Shown here piece by piece: positions 24,666 through 37,140 of a stretch of DNA of 64,000 bases. Each line of letters starts with the position of its first letter. Position 1 is the stretch's first letter. Source of the stretch: Xestospongia bergquistia (Eukaryota; Porifera; Demospongiae; Haplosclerida; Petrosiidae); NCBI GenBank assembly GCA_963965975.1, contig OZ014411.1, positions 12,044,501 through 12,108,500 on the forward strand, read 5' to 3'. Below the pieces are notes generated by a model. The model had not been told where the DNA came from. It saw nothing but the letters and a program-made list of their open reading frames with translations, and did no database searches. The position numbers and the translations under genes are program-made.

Positions 24666-27231
24666 CACTGTATTAATATATACTTTGATGAATATATACA
24701 GAAATGAAGATTATAAGAAAATATTTATTATGACTTTGCAAGAGCTATGCCATTTTATGTTCTAGTATTGTCCAAAATCATACATATATAACTTGTAAAA
24801 ATTTGAAAAATGTTATTACTAATCAACCTCAATTTTACTTATAGAAAACAAGTTGTATCTCCTGTGTCTGCTATTCATAGTTAAATAAGTAAATGGAGAT
24901 AAAATGTAGATCTAGAAATATACTTAGTGAAAAGTAGTTACAATGCTAGAAAGTTCTCAAATGTTATTCCAAATATAATTGACAAACAACACTGTGAGTT
25001 TGGAGAAATTTGAGGATATTGTTGTTAATAAATGAGACACACATACATGCAATTAGGATAATGTCTCTACTCTCTACTAAGTCACTTAAGTTTTAAAATT
25101 AGTGAATACTGCCTTAACAAGCTGACTTATCCACTTGACTCTTTGATGTCTCTATGAACCTGGTACATAAACGTTTTTTTTTTAACTTAAACTCGCTTAA
25201 TTATCAACTTACTTAAAATGATATAATATTGGTTTATGACCATAAATGTTGATGGTGTGTTTTAATGATCTGCTTCTGTAAGTGTCAGAAAACAAATCTT
25301 ACATGCATAGGTCATCATAAGCTAACATTTACTTATAGGATGTCCAAGCAATGGGGCATTCTAGTCCTAAATAAAAAAAACAGTGAGAATAGATCTGAAA
25401 GACAGCAAAGTGATTTAACTTTTTCTCGACTTGGCTAAGTAGATGTTTCTCAATGTTGTGATCCTATAGTAAGTATATTTAAGCACCATTTCAAGGAGTG
25501 TTAGCTAGGATCTTTGATACTTAAAAACTAAAGTGATGTAATTTATCTTTTTAGGCAACATCCCTAGGGTTACTATCAACGTGATTGACAGTCAAAATTT
25601 AGGGCAGGCAAATAAAGATTTTTGCCATCTCCTGTGATATTTTGTACTTGGTTGAGATACTCACTTTCTTAAAGACTGTCAGATTTGAATATTTCACAAA
25701 ATTGACACAGGAACTTCGTATATTTAGGATTGTCTCTATAGATTTCTGATTCAGTTTCCTGTAAGAAATTACATTTCATCAAACAAAATCAAATACCCCT
25801 GACTATAAAACACATTACTTACTGTACATTAAACAATAATGTAGTACAGTAATTCCTAGTAACCAAATAATAAGATTGGGTATGCATATGAAGAAAAGAG
25901 ACTTTATGCATTTAAACACAGGAAAATCATTGAGCTCAAGGTTATCTATAACAGAATTGCTTAATTTACATTGTTAGTATTTTTATAGTAGTAAATTTTC
26001 AATTTACCCAACATTTGCACACTTCAATTGCTAATCATTGTACCCTACATATAATTATTAAAGAGACTATTATTCTTTAGATTAAATGTTTTATTTTGGC
26101 TCTACATGATGCTGTTATAGATGTAAAAAAGTAGTAGCAAGATAAGAGTTAATAAATGGATTTAAAATATGTTACAAACACTATAATGTGATTCAATGGG
26201 CAAATAAATAGCAGAGTTTCTTGCGAACAAGTTAGTACTAACAATTTTGTAATAGGTAATGATTTTGAGGAACAACCTCTTTACCTTCAACAGATTTTAC
26301 ATTTAAAGAACACAACATATTATTATAAATATGACTTGTGTGTCATTTTAATGAACAATGTTTACACAAAAATTTCTTATATAATTAAAAAGTTCAAAAC
26401 CCCTTTATTAGATAAGGGTTGCAAACAGGAACAAAAGCTAAATGTGGTCTCATATAAGAAATATATCGCTATACATATATATATAAAGTACACCAAAATA
26501 CTTGATGTTACTGACTTCTTCTAAGACAGTTTTATTTAAGTAGAGGCTGAGTGAAATGTTTAAGGACAATTATCGTATATTTAGATAAATTAAGTTAATT
26601 TTCTGGCATCCAATTCATTGACATGTCTAAAGTAATAGCTAATACATTATATATGATCTAGGAACACTTCAACAATTATTGTTTTACTTTCACATAAATT
26701 CAATAAAGAAATATTGATCTTTAGCTAAATGACTTAATTTAGAACGAGTAACTATGACAAATAATGTTGCTTGTTTCAATGTTTTCTTATTAGTTGTGCC
26801 AAGTTCATTGGTTGATTATTTACAGTATTTAAAGGAGCTATCTTTCAAAATTAACAATAGTCAAAATATTGATCAATTATGACAGTTGTGATAATGTGTA
26901 TAATAGTGTTAGGTTGTGATATAATTCTAACGAAATGAAGTATATTGAATGATGTAAATACATATTAATTTATATATAATTTGAAACACTAACTCTAAAT
27001 TTTAAATTCTATAATTGACATAAATCTTGTAATCTTAGAATTTTGAATAATAAATACAACATGCTTTTTAATAGTAGCTGATTTCATGGCATTGACTTAA
27101 TCAGAGTTGACTTTAGTCATGAAATCATTCATTTTGTTCAAGTTAATAATAGTTAAGGAAACAGGAGATGTACAATTCAAGAATTTAATGATGTTTTCTT
27201 TTTCACTATCTATCGCTACAGTTATCTTAGG
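24666..27231. other. No gene recognised
   Basis: AT-rich unique sequence without a convincing open frame, splice-paired exon, RNA gene or repeat family that I can recognise. The short open frames here have low-complexity composition and no known motif. Confidence 0.4.
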
Positions 27232-28440
27232 CAAGTGCTTAATCACGATTTAATGAATTTTTGTTTTTGTTTTTAATTTTGTTGTAAAAGCTTGTAGATT
27301 GTCTTCATTCTCACAATCAACTTGTGTTTTATAGAAATTATAAAAAAATCACCAATAATTTCTTACAAGTATTTACTATTATTTAATTGATAACTAAGTA
27401 AAATGTCACATACTACAGACTATATGTAAAATGAATATCTTAGTAAAATAACTACAAACACTTTATTACAAATCAATAACAATAACTAATTATAACAAAA
27501 TGTTATTTTTATAAGTTTTACTTTGATTGACAAGCAAATAATAAGTGCATAAACATTTTCTTAATAATAAGTAAAATACAAAAATCACTTGAAATGAAGA
27601 TTTCATTAAAATCATTTCTAGTATCCTATTACTATATCACTAAGAGATGATGACTCTTTTCAGTCTGAAGAATATTCTTCAGACTGAAAAGATTGAAGAA
27701 CAGCAATGACAACATAGACAAGAGACAACACTAGTAACCTTAAACTAAAAAGGCATCTTTGGTTAATCAGTAATGTCCATAAATAGTAGCAATAAATGGA
27801 CATAAATATTTGTCAATAAAATGATTCCTCAACGTCTTAACTCTAAACCATCCATGCAATGTAAAGGGACAATGAAGAAAGAAGAACAGCAATACTCACA
27901 TATAATAAAACAATGTGGAAAGGATTTTAATCATAAAGTATACTGTCATCACTAAACCAAACCAGTAATTCACCAGAATTATTACTGTTATTACAATGAA
28001 TGTGTGCTGGTGTGAGAACACATAATGAGATGGATAAAAGATCTGAGTAGGATAACTACATCAATGTTACAAGTACTTGTATGAAGGATCAACAACAAGG
28101 TTAACAATCCTGGTTAAACATTGACTTAAAAGGAGAATGGCAGCAACTATTGTTCAGAAATAAAGTGGGAAAAAGTACAAAAAATAGTCATTTCAAGCTC
28201 ATTAGATTATTTGTTATACACACAAGTATATTCCATTTAATTTTATGAATGTAAGCAAATGTAGCATATATTGCAAAGGTTTGCCCACTTCAGAAGGTGG
28301 TGCAGTATATTGCCATATGTTGTTTACTCAAAATATAAATCCTCCAAATGCACCCAAGTCAATTGTCAATCTCAAACTAAACAACAGTAATAGATACACT
28401 ATATCACCTAGTATACCAAATTATAAAGTAAGTGTAGTAT
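27232..28440 (-). pseudogene. Multi-membrane-span protein pseudogene, copy 1 (C-terminal part)
   Basis: Minus-strand reading from 28440 downwards gives SFGILGDIVYLLLLFSLRLT, IDLGAFGGFIF and NNIWQYTAPPSEVGKPLQYM, then hydrophobic segments broken by many stops. The same order occurs in copy 2 (29571-31176), with high DNA identity. The pattern (Cys-rich end, hydrophobic segment, LT--LG---G-IFY-N, then several membrane spans) matches a sponge-expanded family of large proteins with a repeat-rich ectodomain and a C-terminal membrane module. I recall this family but cannot name its function. Clearly non-functional. Confidence 0.5.
27656..27691. repeat. 36-bp perfect palindrome
   Basis: CTTTTCAGTCTGAAGAAT followed at once by its exact reverse complement, no spacer. 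The paralogous place near 29955-29975 has only one half (ATTCTTCATACTGAAAAGAG) with one change, so the palindrome arose, or was lost, after the local duplication. Confidence 0.75.
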
Positions 28441-29470
28441 GCAGGGTTGTTATGATTACAAGATAAAAGTAATGATTATAACTACTGATTACTTTCACTA
28501 GATAGTAAAAGTAATGACTAAACTACTGACTACTTTCATTTTGCAGCAAAAGTAATGATTAATTTACTGATTTTTTTGAAGTAATGATTACAATTACAAT
28601 TACACTTTGACTTTTTGGTTAATCAATAATATTTCTAAGTTTATTTCAGTCAAAAGTCTTCAGAATTGTATGCATTGTTTACTTTCAAAAATACTAATTG
28701 TTCAAAATTTTTAGACAATATCTTGCATCGATCAACTCTAAGAATTCGTCTAGCCTGACTAAAAACTCTTTCAACAGGACCTGATGTTGCTGGAACAGCT
28801 AATATTTTTTTTCACAACTTTGGATAACTTTGGATAGTTGGCTTCCTTTTTTCCCCAGAATAATAGTGCACTTTTGTGTTTTGAACCATCTTTATCACTT
28901 AGATACTGAGTCACTTCATCTTTAATTTCTGTCTGACTTTCAGACTCAGTTTCCATGAAATCAAAAAGCTGCTTTCTCTTGCTTGGCTTTTTTCCTGTCA
29001 TCATTGTTACTGCTTTCAGCACGTTCATTTGACTGAGCAGTCTGAGGTGTATTTCGGGATGTATGTACCTTATGTACTTCTTCACGAACTAACTATTTCC
29101 CTCACCATTTTTAGCTGTAAGTTCCAACGTGTCTCATTTTTTGAAGAAAGAGTGAGTCCACTTTGCTTTTCAAGTTCTTCAGTGGCAGTTGTTGACTTCT
29201 TAACATGACCAATTATCTTCCCAACTTTTTTTAATAACGAATTCATCTGCTTGGCTTGTTATAAGCCATTTGAAATTGTTAGCTGTAAGGTGTGTCCAAA
29301 ACAACTGATTCGATTAATGTATAATTCATCTTCATCAGAATCAATACTTTGATTGTCGTCGACATTGTTGTTGCTGTCTTCCTCTTCACTTGGTGGTTCC
29401 AACAGGTCTATGCCTTGTATATCATCACTACACTCATGTACATCATCATACAGGTAATTGTCTTTCTATA
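28441..29470 (-). mobile_element. hAT-type transposon remnant (BED/Tip100-like C-terminal part)
   Basis: Minus strand: an acidic stretch SDDIQGIDLLEPPSEEEDSN (about 29430-29375), YINRISCFGHTLQLTISNGL (29320-29260), then helices with TATEELEKQ and SSKNETRWNLQLKMV (to about 29105), and lastly the hAT dimerisation segment with VPATSGPVERVFSQARRIL (28800-28740) and NNAYNSEDF before a stop (about 28665). There is a stop after ISNGL and a frameshift in an A-run at 28806-28813. The element starts where copy 1 of the membrane-protein duplication ends (CAGGGTTG at about 28441). Confidence 0.7.
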
Positions 29471-29570
29471 ATTAAACTATAATTAAACTGTGTTTTTAAT
29501 TATTTAGTTGTTTAAAAACATTAAAGATAGGTATACTATTATTGTAGGTAAGTGATAACTAGCAGTTTCA

Positions 29571-32500
29571 AGTGCTTAATCACGATTTAATGATTTTATG
29601 TTTTTGTTTTTAATTTTGTTGTGAAAGGTTGTAGATTTTCTTCAGTCACACAATCAATTTGTGTTTTATAGAAATTATAAAAAAATTCACCAATATTTCT
29701 TATAAGTATTTGCTATTTTTTAATTGATAATTAAATAAAATATCACATACTACAAACTATGTATAAAATGAATATCTTATTAAAACAACTATAAACACAA
29801 ATCAATAACAATAAATAATTTAACTAAATGTTATTTTATAAGTTTTACATTGATTGATAATAAGTGCATAAACACTTTCTTAATAATAAGTAAAATACAA
29901 ATATTGCTTGAAATGAAGATTTCACTGAAATCATTTCTAGTATCCTGTTAAAATTCTTCATACTGAAAAGAGTCATCATCTCTTAACATTGATTAACATG
30001 ATATTTGATTACCATGGGATCTAACTCTACTCTTTCTAACTATTTTCTTGATCTTTTTGCAGTTAATAAAAGATGTTGTACACACTTTCTGATGCAATGA
30101 AAATGACTCATTGATACATAACAAAGATATAATGGATGACCAAAAAAGTGACAAAGCTACGAACAGTTATAATTGTTGTTGCATTATTAAAGTAGTAGTA
30201 GTCTCTGATGAGCTGTAAGCAAGATTCATAAGAATATTGAACAATAAAAGTACCACAAACTCCAAGTTTAATGTATCAAGATTTGACTCTTAAAAATTAA
30301 GAACACACCCCAAAAGATCCCAATATAAAAAATGACAGTGCAAGCTGTAGTGTAATGCTGGTACCTTGAAGAACATTAATGACGACATAGACAAGTCAAA
30401 ACTGTTAACCTTAAACTAAACCAGTATATTAGTGTCAATAAATAGACCTAAGTATTTGGCAATAAAATGGTTCCTCAACATCTTAAATCCAAATAATTCA
30501 ACCAATGTAAAAGGGACAATGAAGAAAGATAGAACAGCAATACTAACACATAATAAAACAATGTGGAAAGTATTTTAACCACAAAGTACACTGTCATCAC
30601 TAAACCAAGCCAGTAATTTGCCAGAATTGTCAGTGCTATTATAATAAATTTGTAAGAACACATATAATGATATGGATAAACGATTAGAGTAAGAGATGTA
30701 CATTAATGTTAAAAGTACTTGTACAGAGGATCCAACAATAAGGTTAGGAATTCTGGTGGAGCATTGACTTAAAAGGAAAGTGGTAGTCCAGAAGTAAAGT
30801 GGGAAAAAGTACAATAACATAGTCATCTCAAGCTCATTAGATTGTTTGTTATACACACAGGTATATTCCATTGATATTTTATGAATGTAAACAAATGTAC
30901 CATATATTGCAAAGGTTTGTCCACTTCAGAAAGTGGTGCAGTATATAGCCATATGTTATTTAGTCAAAAAATATAGGCTCCAGATGCACCCAAGTCAATT
31001 ATTAATTTCAAACTAAACAACACTAATACATACACTATACCACCTAGTATACCAAATGATATAGCAAGTGCAGAATGTACTGTATTAGAACACTGGTAAC
31101 AATCAGTGCTCCCTAAGACAATACATTTCCTTCTATACACTGACCATATAGCCATCCCATATGATTCCTTGTACACATACTGTCAGGTTATATTATATTA
31201 ATAGTTGTATTTCATAGACAGTAATGAGGAGGACAGTGTTCAGTAAAATCAATGATAGTTCTGCTATCTGCAACACCAAGTTAGGAATGAGATGAAACAT
31301 TAATTGCTGATGTATATTACATTGTGTAATCCTAAGCCATTTTAGAAATGAACCACTTACATAAGCTTTAGTCTCACTACTGTATATAAATCCTAATCGA
31401 CAGTTATGCTGAATAGTTCAACTTTTTTGTAAGGATATATCTCAAGGCTTTAGAGTGTAAATACATAATACCACTAATACTTTCTGAAAGTAAAATTTAA
31501 AGATGTACAACCATTGCAGTAGACAGTTTCAGTCTGTTGTGTAACAGGTAGCAGATATATGAAGTCTACTGAGTATGTATGAGTGTGATGATATTTACAA
31601 TACCAATGTTTCTTAAATTTAGTAAATTTGGTAAACATTTGTGTATAAGTGCTTGATATATATAACTGAAATTTATATTAGCATTTAATTAAGAGATGTT
31701 CTGACAATTTATTCAAATAGCACAGATTGGATTGGTTGTTGGGAGATATCAATACATATTTGAGTATATATATTATTTATATACTTATATATTATATATA
31801 TATTATACTGTTACATTATATATATTATTATTATATATATATATATATAATATGTAAGTATATAAATATATATTGCACCACCAAAAAAAAGTGTTAATGA
31901 AACACATATTTGTTGATCAGATAATGAATTGAGTTGAATAGCAGCTTCGTTACTAGCTTTATTACTACAAAATTTATAGAACCACTCATAATATTGCTGT
32001 TTCATAATTCTATTATTGAGCCTGATATCTGAATGAAATTGTTATTTTCTCCATTAACATAATTAGACTTAATTAACCATTTTGTCAGAATTAAGAGCTG
32101 TCTTTATTGTATTTTTCTGATGAAATGATATAAAAGAATAGATTTAAAATAATTTGCAAATTTTTCTGCCTGTTTGTTGATTCTGAGAGAATACATAGAT
32201 TCCAAAATCCAATATAACCTTGCCTATATTCTAAGTGATTTAAGTGAATTTTGAGTTTAACTGACGGAATAGTTGAAGTAATAATTTGAATAATTGAGTG
32301 ATTATATTGATTTGAAGTGACAACATAGGTGGCATCATAATAATTATTAATGATACTATTTGTAATGGTTAATATATTCAACGGTGCACAATAATTACTT
32401 TTATCATTAAGGTTTATAGTGACTAAATAACCTATTCTAAATGTGTCAACTTTTCCTGAAAGTATAGTGTAGATAAAGAAAGAGCTAGTTACTGTAACAG

Positions 32501-33115
32501 AAGTATCTCTAAGTGGTGCATCACTGAATATAATTCCTAGACCATCAAAGACACCACCTTTATCTTCATTCCAATATCAATATAACAATAGTACATTAGT
32601 ACTATCATTTCCTAGGCTGAAGATAACTATTAAACCATCTAGAAATGCACTAATAGCTTTTAGCTCTTCGCCAATCACTTGAGTTGCATTGTTAATGTTA
32701 TGTGGTACAACGTTGTAATTATGCTCTATAATTGTCTTGTTTTCAATCATATGTGCTTCTAATACTCCACTTCTATTTCATAAATTACTAAAGTACAATA
32801 TAACTCCAGATCCACTACAACTATGAAGCACTTTTTCAAAACATTGAGCCCTCCCAGACTTAAAAGTGATGTTGACATTTTTAAGGTAATATTGTTGTTG
32901 ATAGTAATTAAAATAATAGTAAAACCATAATAGTTATTAATGCTAACTCCAAATGGCATGATATAAGAGGAAAAACTCACGCACAATGTCACCGACTGAC
33001 CATCATGAAAATAGAAAGTTGTATCATTAGGATATAGAGTACTATAATTGATGGCATGGGTCATCCACAATGTGTTATATGTAGATTTTCAATTATCAAT
33101 CCACTAATATTATAA
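29571..33115 (-). pseudogene. Multi-membrane-span protein pseudogene, copy 2 with ectodomain
   Basis: Read on the minus strand. The ectodomain part (33110-31900) has segments such as FYFHDGQSVTLCVSFSSYI, ITINNNITL, GSGVILYFSN, GGVFDGLGIIFSDAPLRDTS and SVTVTSSFF, which look like beta-helix type repeats. A Cys-rich turn follows (CIVLGSTDCYQCSN, 31130-31080), then a hydrophobic segment ISFGILGGIVYVLVLFSLKL, IDLGASGAYIF and MTMLLYFFPLYFWTTTFLLS (30820-30760), and further spans to about 30475. Frameshifts and stops interrupt it (for example TGA near 32585). The order is that of a secreted-ectodomain membrane protein. Identity with 27232-28440 shows tandem duplication. Function unknown. Confidence 0.5.
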
Positions 33116-33720
33116 CAACCAATGCCAACAGATTCATAACTATATTATTATAATGTCTGCAAATGATAATAGCAGGAGTTATTAATATATCATGATAAGA
33201 GTTATTGATGTACTACATAAAGTAATATTTGATATGTTACTCACCAAACAAAGTGTTTGGTAAAAGATGATGCTCTTTATCACAGAGGTATTGTAGAAAT
33301 AACAAGGTTTTTAATGATTGAACATGAGAAACATTTATGGTTGAACTGGACACTAGCGAGAGAAACAATCATAGTATTATTTGTATTTGAATAGATGTAT
33401 GAAGTTGATTGGATTCTGAAAGTCTTGTCTTGTGCCTGTCTGTTTAGATGTAAGCAATATCATCTAGATATATATATTGGATGCTACGACAAAAGACCTA
33501 TGACCTGATTTTTCAAACACTAGTCAATTATGACATTATTTTAAGCAACTTTTGATCTCATTTCTTATTGGAGATATAAGTATTAACAGCTGTCAACAGG
33601 ATATTTTGATAGTGTAATAACATAAAAACCAATTTAATAATAATATTATAAGGGTATGGAGAATATAGTCAATATGTGTATTATTTAAGGAATTATGCCC
33701 CTTTAAAATATATAAGGTCA
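33116..33720. other. No gene recognised
   Basis: AT-rich spacer between the membrane-protein relic and the gypsy gag fragments. I see no open frame with a motif. Confidence 0.35.
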
Positions 33721-33724
33721 ATTA

Positions 33725-33938
33725 TTGCAAGGTCAAGCAGAGAAATATATTTCAATCCAAAAGTCAAAAAAAAAATCAATTCTGTTGTCGTGCAGCGGAA
33801 CAGCTATCTACGATTTATTGAAGAATCTTCTGCAACCGAATGATAAATCTTACGATGAACTAGTCAAAGTCCTGTCCGACTACTTCAATCCTAAACCAAG
33901 CACTATTGTGGAGCGTTTTAAATTAAATACTGAGAATG
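33725..33938 (+). pseudogene. gag fragment of a gypsy-type element (+ strand)
   Basis: Reads AIYDLLKNLLQPNDKSYDEL and VKVLSDYFNPKPSTIVERF, a pattern typical of the middle of gypsy gag in invertebrate elements. It ends near 33938, where the sequence joins the N-terminal gag part in the opposite orientation. Confidence 0.6.
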
Positions 33939-34060
33939 GCTTCGTCTGTAATATCGTTAGCCGTAAAGTAGTATCAAAATCTTTCGGAATATGAAGTCCA
34001 AGATTCGCTATTGCTGATCGAAGGTTGAAAGTTTGCCATGAGCATCTGGTAAGTCAACGT
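33935..34060 (-). pseudogene. gag N-terminal fragment in inverted orientation
   Basis: Minus strand reads MANFQPSISNSESWTSYSER, a stop, then YYFTANDITDEA. This is the usual start of the same gag type whose middle part lies at 33725-33938 on the plus strand. The two halves are therefore head to head, as after a small inversion inside the element. Confidence 0.6.
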
Positions 34061-35079
34061 ATCTTCAACTGTTTGACCGTCCTCGTCAAATGAAATAACC
34101 AAGATGTAAGCAGTCGCAAAAAATGTCAAAGTTAACAAGGAAACTATGGTAAATAAAATCAGATGAAAACACAAATGACTCAAAGAGCAGTATAATAATT
34201 AACAAAACTCACTCACTAACTGACTGAAATACAGAAACAAAAACAAAACAAACTTATGAATATTAATAAGTTACTAACAGGCAGGATATGACACATTCAT
34301 CTTCTATATTATAGTTATCAGACAATGTTTGAAGTATTTTTGTATGGATTTGAGTGTACAACATATTATGAATATTTTGCCTCCATACCTTAAGTATTGT
34401 CATCCACTTTCATTTCTTAAAGATGCTTTTTATTACTTGTAGATATTGGAGATCATTTTATTTGCCTAGCTATTATTAATTGCAATGACAAGCAACTTTA
34501 TATACTTTTAGATTGACATTCTAAACAATAATTAACAGAGAAAGATTGACATGTTTAGTGGATTATTATATGAACTATTCCATCCTTCACAAAAAGTTTT
34601 AACACTTGTACAAATACTAAATACAATTTAATACGTTAGATATATTATATCCAAAACCTGTTTAACTGGTATTTTTAACTTTGTGCTAATAACTTATTAT
34701 TTACCTGGCTTCTCTTCATGTACTATATTTTTATGTTGCACTTTTTTAAAAAGCCTAAAGTTATGACATCACTTCTTATAAAATTGAGACATAAAAAAGT
34801 ATGAATGTCCATTTTTGTATTAACTTTTATATAAACAGTCTTAGTTTGACCCTCTATAATTTGCTAATCATAACAACAACAAGGTAAGTTAACAGCCTTT
34901 AGCTGGAGAAAGTTTGGATCCAAAGCTGAAACACTAAAGGAGCTGCTATAAATTTAGATATAACGAACAAAAGAAGAGTGTTTAGGTGATGATTTTTATT
35001 TTATAAGCCCCTATAAAAATAAAATATGATAAAAATTATTATAACTAGTAGTGCTGTTCTAGTTTTCTTAAGTAGGACT
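34061..35079. other. No gene recognised
   Basis: AT-rich spacer between gag and RNase H relics of gypsy-type elements. It may be decayed element interior or a later insertion, but I cannot read any domain in it. Confidence 0.35.
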
Positions 35080-35875
35080 AGTTTTATTCTTGCCCCTTAA
35101 AAGTATAGCTTTAGTTTCAAGACCTATAGTACTGACTCATGATCCTTCACCATATGAAATAGGTCCCATCCTATCACTCATAATGGAAAATTGAACTGCT
35201 TTACGAATTTTAACTGTTGCTGATAAGAAATATTCTCAGCTAGAGAAGAAGGATTGGCCATTATTTTTAGTACTAAGAAATTTTTATAACTATGTATTTG
35301 GCAGACATTTCACTATCGAGTTTGACCATAAACTTTTATCATTTTGTTTAGGAAGAACAAACAAATTCCTCAAATGGCTTCATCTAGAATACTGAGACAG
35401 GTACATACCTTAAGTGCCTACCACTACTCTATTCCCTAAAAATCTGGAAAAGATACAATATTTTATTCATAAGGTTGATTACCTAGATCAGTTACATCAT
35501 CTCTGATTGTGTACCAGATCATGTTATTAATTTGTTAGCCCATTTATCAACCACAACATCTTTAAGTGCTGTAAACATCAAGGAACTAACAGATAAGGAT
35601 GCAGTTCTGTCAAAGGTCTGCTGATATGTCCAGTCTGATTGGCTAGCTAGCATTACAAGTAAGAAATATGACCATTTGTCTCTAGATGAAATGAATTAAG
35701 TATTCATCATAGTTGTGTGCTATTGCGGTTAATGCAGACTTGTACCTAAACCATGTCAAAAGGAAGTATTGCAAGAACTACACAAAGCTCATCCAGGATC
35801 AAATAAAATGAAAGCATTAGCTCAACATAAATATGGTGGCCAAAGATGGATAGTGAAATATCCCCTTACTTCATG
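35080..35875 (+). pseudogene. Gypsy-type RNase H / integrase N-terminal relic
   Basis: RNase H part: TVADKKYSQLEKK, NFYNYVFGRHFTIEFDHKLL (about 35210-35340). Then KELTDKDAVLSKVC (35580-35620) and the integrase zinc-binding segment VLQELHKAHPGSNKMKALAQ (35768-35827). Stops and frame changes run throughout. It may be the pol part of the element whose gag lies at 33725-34060. Confidence 0.6.
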
Positions 35876-36030
35876 GTGTTTGATATACAATGAAATACAT
35901 TTATTAAATCAGCCAATCTATTTTACAATAATATAATAGTAAAAATTACATACTATCTTGGAAAGTAAAAGTAATAACTACAAAAACACACAAAAAACAT
36001 TCAAGCCAAAAGCTTTACTACAACAGACAC

Positions 36031-37053
36031 TTAACGAATGTATAATTCAATGATATCAATTGGTGTAGCTTCATTAGGATATCCTTCACTGCTACACATT
36101 CTTAGTTCAATATCATCAGTGGTCCAGTAATTGAGGGACTTTATGAACCATGGCATGTTTGGAGGTGTACAACAATTAGATTCTAAGTACCCACATTGTT
36201 CACCATCCCATAATGGATCATCATAATGGAATAAAATGTCACTATTCCCAATCCATTCACGAACACCAGACTCACAATAATAGTCATTACCAACATATTG
36301 TGGTGTACGCTCAGAGCTGCCACTATTACATGGACAATCTTCCCAAGCATTGTCATTTTCATCTTGACCTACGACAAATGTCCAAATGTGATGACGTGGG
36401 TTACTACCATGAGTAATAGATATCCCATCAACATAGGGTCCTTCAAGTGAAAGACTTCCACCATTATTTTGATAGATTCCGTCTACACCATTATATTGAT
36501 ATCCTCTTACTCGCCCACATACTTGAGAATATTTGAGGCCAAATGTAGAGAAATAGGTTGAACTACAACCAAAACCTGATGGATGAGGTCTATCACAAAG
36601 TGGATAGTTAATGTTAGGAAAGTAGTAAGAATTCAGTCCTCTTGGACAGTTATTTGAACCAGAATCACTCATGTTCATGTAAACTACTCTTGTCCAACCT
36701 CCTTTACCATCACAATCGTTATCGTTCATATTACAGTAGACTGTTTCACTACTGCCATTATTGAGCGTAATATTGTAGTACCCTGAAGTAGTAGTTGGAA
36801 ATGTTTGCAAACTATTGCAAAAAAATTTTGAACACCTGTGAGATGAAAATGTAGGACAAAGTATAAATGTACTGGTATTTTGATTTGTCACTTTAAACTT
36901 CTTGCCACTGTTACTCGGAACACAGCAGTATTGTTCAAAGACTGAAGGAGAATGTGAAAGATCAGCACAGTTAGCCATATGAGTAGAGGAACCCTCACTG
37001 ATGTCAGATAAAACTATACTTATAAACAGTCCTAATTGAAGGAAAGTCTCCAT
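36031..37053 (-). CDS. Secreted Cys-rich protein, single exon
   Basis: An intact minus-strand frame. I take Met at 37053 (METFLQLGLFISIVLS) because it starts a signal peptide directly; an in-frame Met lies 7 codons upstream (37074). The mature protein of about 320 residues has many Cys. Its motifs include NGSSETVYCNMNDNDCDGKG, GWTRVVYMNMSDSGSNNCPR, YSQVCGRVRGYQY, YVDGISITHGSNPRHHIWTF, VGNDYYCESG, DPLWDGEQCG and TTDDIELRMCSSEG. This is a family expanded in sponges and also found in cnidarians and molluscs, distantly like fibrinogen-related or intelectin-like secreted proteins (weak). It probably acts outside the cell, perhaps in recognition. A minus-strand AATAAA lies at 35900-35905. No introns, and no frame damage although it is surrounded by transposon relics. 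Confidence 0.85.
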   Translation of the reverse strand: METFLQLGLFISIVLSDISEGSSTHMANCADLSHSPSVFEQYCCVPSNSGKKFKVTNQNTSTFILCPTFSSHRCSKFFCNSLQTFPTTTSGYYNITLNNGSSETVYCNMNDNDCDGKGGWTRVVYMNMSDSGSNNCPRGLNSYYFPNINYPLCDRPHPSGFGCSSTYFSTFGLKYSQVCGRVRGYQYNGVDGIYQNNGGSLSLEGPYVDGISITHGSNPRHHIWTFVVGQDENDNAWEDCPCNSGSSERTPQYVGNDYYCESGVREWIGNSDILFHYDDPLWDGEQCGYLESNCCTPPNMPWFIKSLNYWTTDDIELRMCSSEGYPNEATPIDIIELYIR

Positions 37054-37140
37054 TTTTAAGTCATAAGCATACAACTCAACAGCTTAACTTTGTTTGCTCC
37101 AATGATATTAGACACTACAGTCTTAAAGTGCTAAAGTAAA

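Noticed and set aside
26336-26524. 62-residue plus-strand frame
   Set aside because: AT-driven composition, no motif, no splice partner.
36213-36416. Plus-strand His-rich frame
   Set aside because: Antisense shadow of the secreted protein gene 36031-37053.
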